The position numbers were made by a program, and so were the translations under genes. DNA of 64,000 nt, taken from contig CM060732.1 of assembly GCA_030704615.1 (NCBI GenBank), positions 38,233,053 through 38,297,052 on the forward strand, in the 5' to 3' direction. How positions within the stretch are numbered: position 1 is the stretch's first letter; each line of letters opens with the position of its first letter. The DNA comes from Takakia lepidozioides (Eukaryota; Streptophyta; Takakiopsida; Takakiales; Takakiaceae). Positions 57,252-64,000 of the stretch are shown piece after piece. The notes beneath the pieces are model-generated. The model saw only the letters and a program-made list of their open reading frames with translations. It had not been told where the DNA came from and did not search any database.

Positions 57252-58660
57252 TCATAGATGGACATGGATAACATATTCAATTGGAGATTTGTTGATTTTC
57301 AAGATGATGGATTTCTGTTGGTCGAAAACTGCGTTCCTTTCTTTTGGCGCAAGATACGATCGTCGAGAAAGAGCATCTGATTTTCCTTGAAGATGTCTGG
57401 GATAGTAATTAATAACAAAATCAAACCTTGCTAGTGACATATTCCATCTCGCTTGACGTCGATTCAAAACACGAGCACTCATAAAATATTCGAGGTTTTT
57501 GTGATCAGTGTAAATAGTGACCTGATGTTTAGCTCCCTTCAATAGATGACGTCACTCTTCAAAAACATCGATAACTGCCAGAAGTTCTTTATCATGGATT
57601 TTATAATTGATCTCCGCAGCGAAATTTTTTCGAGAACGAAAACCAACAGGGTGAAGTCGGCCATCCGTACCGTATTGAGAGAATACAGCGCCAAGTGCAA
57701 AGTCCAATGCATCTGCTTCCAAAAAGAATGGTTTAGATAGGTCTGCATGTACCAGTATTGAAGCCGTTGTAAATGCCTACTTCAACCTTTCAAATGTTTG
57801 GTCAGCCTTCTCGTCCTATACAAATTTGTCCTTCTTTGTGAGTTGTGTCAATGATGCAACAATTTTGGAGAAATCCTTGATGAAGATTCTATAGAAATTT
57901 GCAAATCCCAGAAAACATTGTACATCTCGAACCGAAGTTGGTTTAATCCACTTGATGATGGTTTGTATTTTCTTCTGATCCATAAAGATGTCTTTGTCGG
58001 AAATAATGTAGCCCAGAAATTCGACCTCAGATTGATGGAAAAGACATTTTTCCAACTTGACATATAGTCATATTTCTCTTAATTTATCAAGGACAAGACG
58101 TACATGGCGGCCATGTTCTTCTTCATTATGTGAAAATATCAAAATGTCGTTCAAATATATGACTACAAAGTTATCTAAAAATTCTCGAAATATGTCATTC
58201 ATCATATGTTGGAAAATTGTTGGAGCATTTGAAAGACCCGAAATGCATTCAAAATGTCCATATCTTGTTCGAAAAGTTGTTTTCCATTTGTTTTTTTTTA
58301 AAAAATCCGTACAAGGTTATAAGCTCATATCAAGTCAATTTTGGTGAAAATCTTCGTTCATCCCAGCTGGTCGAGAAGCCCATAAATCAGCGGCAACGGA
58401 TAACAATTCTTAATTGTGACTTTGTTGAGACCACGATAGTTTACATACATGCGTAATGATCTGTCCTTCTTTTTCACAAACAAGATAGGCACCCCCGCAG
58501 GTGATTTTGAATGTCGGATGAAGTTCTTCGACAAATTTTCATCAATGTATTCACGTAATGCAGCCAACCCCGTCTGGGATAAGTTATAGATTGGGCCGAA
58601 TGATAGTTGGGCTCCTTCTTGTAACTCAATTGCACAGTCATAAGGTCGATGTTCTGGCAA
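57252..58660 (-). pseudogene. reverse transcriptase / RNase H, element 2
   Basis: Minus strand: [40 protein letters not shown] and NCYPLPLI (58358-58660). Then [19 protein letters not shown] (58120-58180), in which the YxDD box reads YLND (first Asp replaced). Next come VEFLGYIISDKDIFMD and VQCFLGFANFYRIFIKDFSK, followed by RNase H with [40 protein letters not shown] and [15 protein letters not shown]. Several frameshifts. Inactive by both frame and catalytic residue. Confidence 0.9.
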
Positions 58661-58679
58661 TATGTCTAAAATTATTTCA

Positions 58680-59420
58680 AATCTATTATTTTACTACACT
58701 CATACTTATTTTTAGTAAAATCAATACTTATTTATAATGAAATAGATATAACTTTTTTTTATTGATCGAATCTCTTTTGGTATGGTACAGAAAAAAGAAA
58801 AAAATAATTCATTACAATATTTATAACTTCGGAACGTATATTAGCTCACACATTTTCTTCTTCTTCTCCTTTCGCTACTCTTCCCATCGGGAAAAAACAA
58901 TCTATATCAGAAATGGGAAACTCGGTGATTTAGGCAAAAGAAATATGATAATTGTTTATATTCGTATAACAGAATTCGCATTTTTCTTCTCGAACGACGA
59001 AGACATCCTTGAAATCTTGATATTGAGTGGGTAATGTTGAAGTACCTTCGTCAGTTGTGGTCTTGATCAGAGTCGCACAAAGTGCAAATGCCGCATCTTT
59101 TTTGTAGCTCTCATGAAAGCTCTAGCTCCAAGGAACAAGGGTTGAATACCTTTGATATTTCTACATTTTTGTCTTGCAGAAATTTTTTTGCGATCGCCAG
59201 TCGATGTTAGGATTGTGAAGTACGAACCAGGGAAGTCCAAGGATCACAGGATTCATTGGAGACTAGATGACGTTGAAAACAATATGTGATGCTTGATCTT
59301 TAAGCTTCACTTAAAGTGGTCGAGTTTCATGGTCAACATTTCCTGATGCTAACGGTCATTTAACTGCCCCAACAAGAGAAGATTCAAAGCTCAGGGCGCA
59401 ACTCATGTGTTCGATACGAG
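58680..59420 (-). pseudogene. protease region, element 2
   Basis: On the minus strand around 59150-59290 NPVILGLPWFVLHNPNIDW is readable, the conserved block after the retropepsin active site in gypsy elements. The DTG/DSG site itself could not be found. Sequence up to 58680 is A/T-rich and decayed. Confidence 0.55.
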
Positions 59421-59743
59421 GAGGTCGGAAAACGAAGATGTCCAGTCATAGTAGGGACCATGCGGCTGGACACCACAAATTCCTCACCGAAATTTTTTTT
59501 TTGTCTACCTTCAGACCCTGCACCTTGCTTCACAGTTCCGGTAAAAATCAGAGTGCAAAATTGAGATATCTTTATAAAAGCATTTTTGGACTCAGGGGCT
59601 TCAGCATGTTTTATTGATAATTTTTTTGCGAAACAACACAATTTAACGCTCGTAAAGAAGAAACTCTCGGGCCTCGTTGTAGTCATCGATGGACGATCTA
59701 TGTGATCTTCTTTTCTGCAATAGAGGCATAATCCATTTGAGCG

Positions 59744-60639
59744 TCATCTTTGTTTTTCTTGTGGCGTCAGTGGCTTGAATCGGACAGCATCAATCTGCAT
59801 AGGATCACTATCGGATGTTTGATGGATCATTGTGTTTGGTGCCGTAGTAGCACCGGCATGATGTGTTGTCGACCATCCAGATCGCTTCTCTTGAAGTATT
59901 TCGAACAAACGATTATCGCATGCAATGACTTGGGTGATGAATTCGCTTAGTGTACTCATGTTTGGCATTGTCACCAACAAATCTTTAACATCTTTTTTTA
60001 GCCCACATCGAAACTGACTAATGAGACTCTTCTCATTCTAGTCGAGGTCGCACGCAAGTTGTCGAAATTCGGCAATATAAACGGGAGCAGAACGTGCTCC
60101 TTGTCGAAGATTCTGCATCTTTGTCTCTGCAACTCTCTCTCTATTATTCTCTCCAAATGTTGCAGTGAACTCGGACATGGACGCTTCAAAATTGTATAAT
60201 AAATGCAAAAAAAAATCTAATAGCGGTGCAAACCAAGATAGGGCAGTGCCTGATAGAAGAGTGCCCACGAATCCCACTTGAATACCTTCATCGGGATAGC
60301 GTTGTGGATGTAGTCGTAGGAATAGTCGTACTTGTTGAACAAACCGCGAAATCTTGATCTCATCCCATCAAATTTCACGGGCACGCTGATCTTTGGTTCT
60401 CTCGTAATTTGTTGAAGATGAGCTGTTGCACTAGGAGCTGTTGCAGTAGGGACTCGTATGGTTGAAGATCCATTGTTCGACTCGTTTAACTCTGAAATTT
60501 GTTGTTGCAAATTGTAGAGAGCGTTGTCAAGATCTTCAGACTGATCAGCTTGTAATTGGGCAGTAGAGGTACGAAGTTCTTGCATCTGGAGCTGAAGACT
60601 CTGCAAGATGGCGACCATTTCCGCAAATATGCCTTCCAT
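59744..60639 (-). pseudogene. gag region, element 2
   Basis: Starts with MEGIFAEMVAILQSLQLQMQ, a coiled-coil-like N-terminus with LQ.Q repeats (60639-60520). Then comes the gag domain in two frames: VKFDGMRSRFRGLFNKYDYS, LLSGTALSWFAPLL, FTATFGENNRERVAETKMQN and IAEFRQLACDLD. It continues to FRCGLKKDVKDLLVTMPN and FITQVIACDNRLFE. One frameshift near 60220 and a stop near 60040. Confidence 0.8.
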
Positions 60640-60677
60640 CTTAACTAACTAAGGAACAAACTTTAGTCTCGTCAAAC

Positions 60678-61295
60678 TGTCAAGGACGAGAACATGACTG
60701 AACACAAACAAGAGATCAGACTAGAGGCACAAAACTAGACAAGAAGTTAAGGTTTGCATGGCCGAATGCATGATGAGGAAACAAGAATCAAGATCTTTAT
60801 AACCATGGACAAGAGTACAAGATACTGGAACTCGACTTGAATACTAGAATGCTGGAAACTGGAAGAATGTCAGATACTGGAAACTGGGCTAGAGTACTGG
60901 AAGCTGAACTGGAGTACTAGGTTTGGGAACAAGAGTAGCTTGAACTTGTGTTGGCGAGACTGAAGAGTGTCCAGTCTCGCCTCCTATATATACTGGCTAC
61001 TAGGAAGTTCCCTAAGAAGCTTCCCCAATGGAGGTTTCTTGATGGAGAAGTTTCCTTAAACAAATGAGGTATCTTGATGGAGAAGTCTCCTCCAAAGGAA
61101 GCTTCCCGAGCAGTTTTCCAAGTTACTTTCGGTAATTTGGTAAACTTCCGGTAACTTGGTAACTAATGGTAGCTTATGATAAATCATGGTAGATCACGAT
61201 AAATCACCGTAAATCATGATAATTTTCGGTAACTTGGTAACTTGGTAACTTCTGGTATTTACTCCTGGTAAGTTCCTCTGGCTATGTCCGTGACA
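60678..61295 (-). repeat. LTR of Ty3/gypsy element 2 (5' LTR relative to its genes)
   Basis: A 618-bp repeat of 54322-54958, bounded by TGTCA and TGACA. GTATC (61296-61300) follows on the plus strand as target duplication. Confidence 0.9.
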
Positions 61296-61299
61296 GTAT

Positions 61300-61900
61300 C
61301 ATGTCAAAGTCACTGCAAACAATATTCACTCAACCAACTAACTTGTAGAATTCAACATGGAAATTTAGGGCCGATTCTGATAAGAGGGAAAAACAGGGTG
61401 AAATGTGTTGAAGAATGTGTCTTCATTAACAGTGCCTGATTTTATCCATTATGCCACTGCTGCGGCGGCTTCCAATTGACTATCTATTTCTTGTAGCTAT
61501 GCTTCTACAAAGAATCATAGGTAATCTGGAGCTTGAAATCCGGCCCTTTTGGATGAATCTGGACCCACACTCGATCCCTGCTCCTTCAGCTATCCATGCC
61601 TATGTACAAATCGTGAATACATCCTCGGCCTTGTTGCTAGCAACTGAAGCAGCTGACACTGACGGCGTAAAGTTCTTCCAACAAACACCCCAACCCTACC
61701 TACAGTAACTTGTCAAAATCACTCCAAAACCACCATAGATCCACAAACAAGCTTATCCTCATCTATGTTATCTGTTTTTTGATACTTTCCTGCTGCCACA
61801 TCGGCAGTAACTTGTCAAAGTCACTCCTAACCACCATAGATCCACCCAACGAGCTAACTTACAAAATTCAATATGCATCTCAGGGCCGAGTCTGATGAGA
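61300..61900 (-). pseudogene. OSB-like PDF-motif exon remnants (inverted copy D)
   Basis: Reverse-complement counterpart of copies A-C. About 61440-61575 (minus) encodes a right half-motif (WIHPKGPDFKLQITYDS-like) and the QLEA/Ala run. 61740-61830 (minus) gives the left half (the TGKY..EDKL-like region next to GCAGGAAAGTATC). The A/G-rich spacer with CAGCTG.TAGCA is shared. Together with 54190-54321 it formed one locus before retroelement 2 inserted. Confidence 0.6.
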
Positions 61901-62345
61901 GGGCGAAACAGGCAGATTCAGCGATATTGTTCAACACTCCCTCCACATTTGGCATACATGTCCACAAGGGTATTGTTCGAAATTACATCTGCTACATTTC
62001 CAGCTTTGAGATGCAACCATGGACCTCTTTGCCATTTTCCAGGGTTGCCAGGCTTGCACACGCATTGCAAATGCACACAAACGTGATGTGGTAGGGCTTC
62101 ATCCCTTCCCCCAGCATTTGATCATAGGTCTCCAAAGCCTCCATACCACGTCTCTGTTGTGCATACCCTGCAAGCATCGCGTTCCATGACACCACATCTC
62201 GTTCAACCATAGTGTTGAAAACTCCCTTTGCATCCTTAATGCACCCACATTTGGTATACATGTCCACCACGGTAGTGTTCAGAATGACAATTGGTACAAT
62301 TCCAGCTTTGACGAGACCTTGTTGGTTGCCAAATGTGTACATGAA
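61900..62345 (-). pseudogene. PPR fragment (inverted copy D)
   Basis: A minus-strand frame reads KAGIVPIVILNTTVVDMYTK, CGCIKDAKGVFNTMVERDVV, SWNAMLAGYAQQ, GMEALETYDQMLGEGMKPYH, ITFVCICNACASLATLENGK and EVHGCI. About three PLS units stay open for 105 residues. It closely resembles the PPR part inside the CACTA element (37452-37844), which supports a shared source. Confidence 0.8.
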
Positions 62346-62460
62346 TGACTGAGCAAATGACAAGGGGAAATGGGAAATAATTGTGGAATGGAGATGGGCC
62401 TATGCATTACAGACAGGGAGACAATTTAATTTGTCAAGGAAGAGGTGCCCACAATCTGAC

Positions 62461-62690
62461 CTGAATGAGATTTTGGAAAATCATGCCACGCCCTTGGTAA
62501 TTTTAACTATTGAGACAATCAAACGCAAATTGGAGTTGACCATTTTGTCTTTGCAAAACAGGCCTTCCCTGAGCCGTGCTTCAAAGGCATGTTGCTCCAT
62601 GCTTGTTGCCCAAGCCCATTCAGCTAATGTTAGCTTCTGTCCAATCTGTTCCATCAAGTTGTCCCTCACTTTTTCCATTTTTAAGAGATC
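62461..62690 (-). pseudogene. plastid sigma factor exon (region 2), frameshifted
   Basis: A single minus-strand exon between acceptor CAG (62690/62691) and donor GTCAG (62461/62460). It encodes DLLKMEKVRDNLMEQIGQKL, LTLAEWAWA, LREGLFCKDKMVNSNLRLIV and, after a one-base loss around 62500, YQGRGMIFQNLIQ. This is sigma-70 region 1.2/2.1 of nuclear-encoded plastid RNA polymerase sigma factors (SIG family). No neighbouring sigma exons were recognised on either side. The exon is 230 bp, one base short of an in-frame length. It is a decayed or translocated piece, not a complete gene. Confidence 0.75.
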
Positions 62691-62849
62691 CTGGTCAAAC
62701 CACACCCATCATTGGCACCACAATTTGTTACTTCTAAGAACGGTATCTGAGAGCAAGAGATTGTATTTCTCCTCTTCTGCCTTCCCAAAAGAATGTCTCT
62801 CAAGCAAAGTCCACAAATCTGTCTCAAACAGCCAATAGCATCTGTGATG

Positions 62850-64000
62850 TCAACAAAGTTGAGACCAACAGAGAGGACTCGTGTCTCTAGAACAAACGAC
62901 ATCACGAAGGAGGCGTGGTATTGGTCTTTGCGGCACATGTGCATTGTGTATATGCCTCTCACACCCTAGGAGCCCACATTTTTTACATGTGTTTACTTAA
63001 ATGGCAGATGTATATTGCAACAACAAATATGCATTTTTCTAACCATGGAAACATGTTGTAAAATTGAAAGCTGGTTCCAATTGTGAATTATGCATTAGTT
63101 GACTACCATGGGGAGAAGCAGGCCCAGATGTTTGCATGCTGCGGTGCAAGGCAGGACGGATCTTTGCGTATCGTTTTCAATGAATCAGTGTTGAAAAGCT
63201 GCTAACCACTTCTCCTTTATATCACGTATGAAGGTCTACAGGTTAGAACAAGGAACTTCACCTACTAGAATTAAGTGTTTGGCCTGTGATTGCTCAACCT
63301 ATGAATGGATGGACATGAACAATCTGATTGTGAAGAGAGCACTAGATGCGGCGTGAGCGCACTCACGCTTAGCGCACTAAGTGTGAGCAGATTCCACTAA
63401 TCGTGAGCAGATTCCCTTAAGTGTGAGCATAAGTTAAGCGTGAGCAGAAAGTGGAAGTGGAGCGTATAACCGTGGAAGAAGCAGGGCCTATTGTCGTTGA
63501 CGCAAACTTATGCCTATTGGAGGTTTACATGCCATGATGGGACCGAAGGCGCCGACCTCCATGCCAGAAAATGTGGGATGAATGTGTACGAAGAACTTCT
63601 CGATGAAGTAAGCAAGTATGAATGGGTTCAGGGAAATGGATGAATGTAGGATGGATGTTGGATGACAAAGGGTGGATGAATATAGCACGAATGAATAGAT
63701 TGCAAGAAAACATTCATGACATTCATCATTTTCATAACAGTCATGGAGTATCATCTCATTCATTCATCTCATAGAAAGTGAATACTTATGCAATTCTGCA
63801 AAACAATCATTGATCTCATTAAGAAAGTGTTCCCATTATGCAGCACTAAGCCAGATACAAGTCGACCTGGTTGGAACACAAACATGCATTGAAAATCAAC
63901 ATTGAGAAGAAATCTTCATTGCAAAACAACATTCATCTCATTCAAAAATGCATCCTTGAAGCAAACGTACCCATCTCCAAAGTCCGATACACCCAGACTT
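62850..64000. other. no supported gene; short degenerate repeats
   Basis: GTGAGC occurs five times within 63351-63447, and GAATG/CATTC words are dense between 63570 and 63780. No open frame with family features. Confidence 0.4.

Larger units (their letters stand above)
54322..61295 (-). mobile_element. chromodomain-bearing Ty3/gypsy retrotransposon 2
   Basis: Two LTRs (54322-54958 and 60678-61295) enclose minus-strand gag, protease, RT, RNase H, integrase and a C-terminal chromodomain, the chromovirus layout. Target duplications ATATC and GTATC differ by one base. The flanks join into the OSB-like repeat seen uninterrupted at 61781-61830. A purine-rich tract (GAGGAGGGGGTGA on the minus strand) precedes the 3' LTR. 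No TGG primer site follows the 5' LTR, so the primer site is altered or unusual. Many frameshifts; inactive. Confidence 0.9.

Noticed and set aside
63525-63763. CRISPR-like or satellite array at the right end
   Set aside because: GAATG/CATTC words are dense but irregular; no constant unit length or spacer pattern.

Overview
This window reads as nuclear DNA of a land plant, most likely a seed-free vascular plant (fern or lycophyte). The evidence is spliced GT-AG genes with introns up to about 2.1 kb, plant-only families (GT14/DUF266 glycosyltransferase, TRF2/HOY1-type PH-like protein, plastid sigma factor, PLS/DYW-class PPR proteins, OSB-type PDF motifs, calmodulin-like protein) and heavy nested transposon content. 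The clade is inferred from the abundance of PPR/DYW debris and is not proven.

Gene-bearing part, 0-23 kb. An apparently intact GT14 gene lies on the minus strand (621-1838). A dihydrofolate/folylpolyglutamate synthase-like gene follows on the minus strand (about 3.5-6.8 kb); several exons are clear but the P-loop exon looks decayed. From 8.2 to 9.5 kb there is a composite of OSB PDF-motif exon pieces and PPR fragments. A well-preserved six-exon TRF2/HOY1-type gene occupies 13255-18499 (minus); its whole reading frame can be followed across five introns. A decayed DYW-type PPR gene lies at 22.5-23.4 kb (minus).

Repeat part, 24-32 kb. Tandem and inverted copies of a LINE C-terminal region sit here, with a CCHC zinc-binding end and 3' tails made of ATTTC repeats. 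A broken hAT-type transposase gene follows at 29.7-31.7 kb (minus).

Nested retroelement 1, 32571-47102. This is a Ty3/gypsy element with about 495-bp LTRs and the order gag, zinc knuckle, protease, dUTPase-like domain, RT/RNase H, integrase. Its gag is split by a 6.0-kb CACTA-type DNA transposon (33450-39486, 3-bp CGT duplication) that has no recognisable transposase. The transposon carries pieces of host genes: OSB PDF exons, PPR fragments, and two FH2 formin exons with their intron and splice sites preserved. This gene-capturing CACTA element is the most interesting feature of the window.

An intact single-exon calmodulin-like gene follows at 47939-48481 (plus).

Nested block 51.2-62.3 kb. 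A minus-strand OSB/PPR composite pseudogene was invaded by a second CACTA element (52678-53869, AAG duplication) and by a chromodomain-bearing Ty3/gypsy element (54322-61295, GTATC/ATATC duplication). Next to it is a frameshifted exon of a plastid sigma factor (62461-62690). The last 1.1 kb holds only short low-complexity repeats.

The likely functional host genes are the GT14 gene, the TRF2/HOY1-type gene and the calmodulin-like gene. Most of the rest is transposable elements or captured and decaying copies of organelle-related genes.
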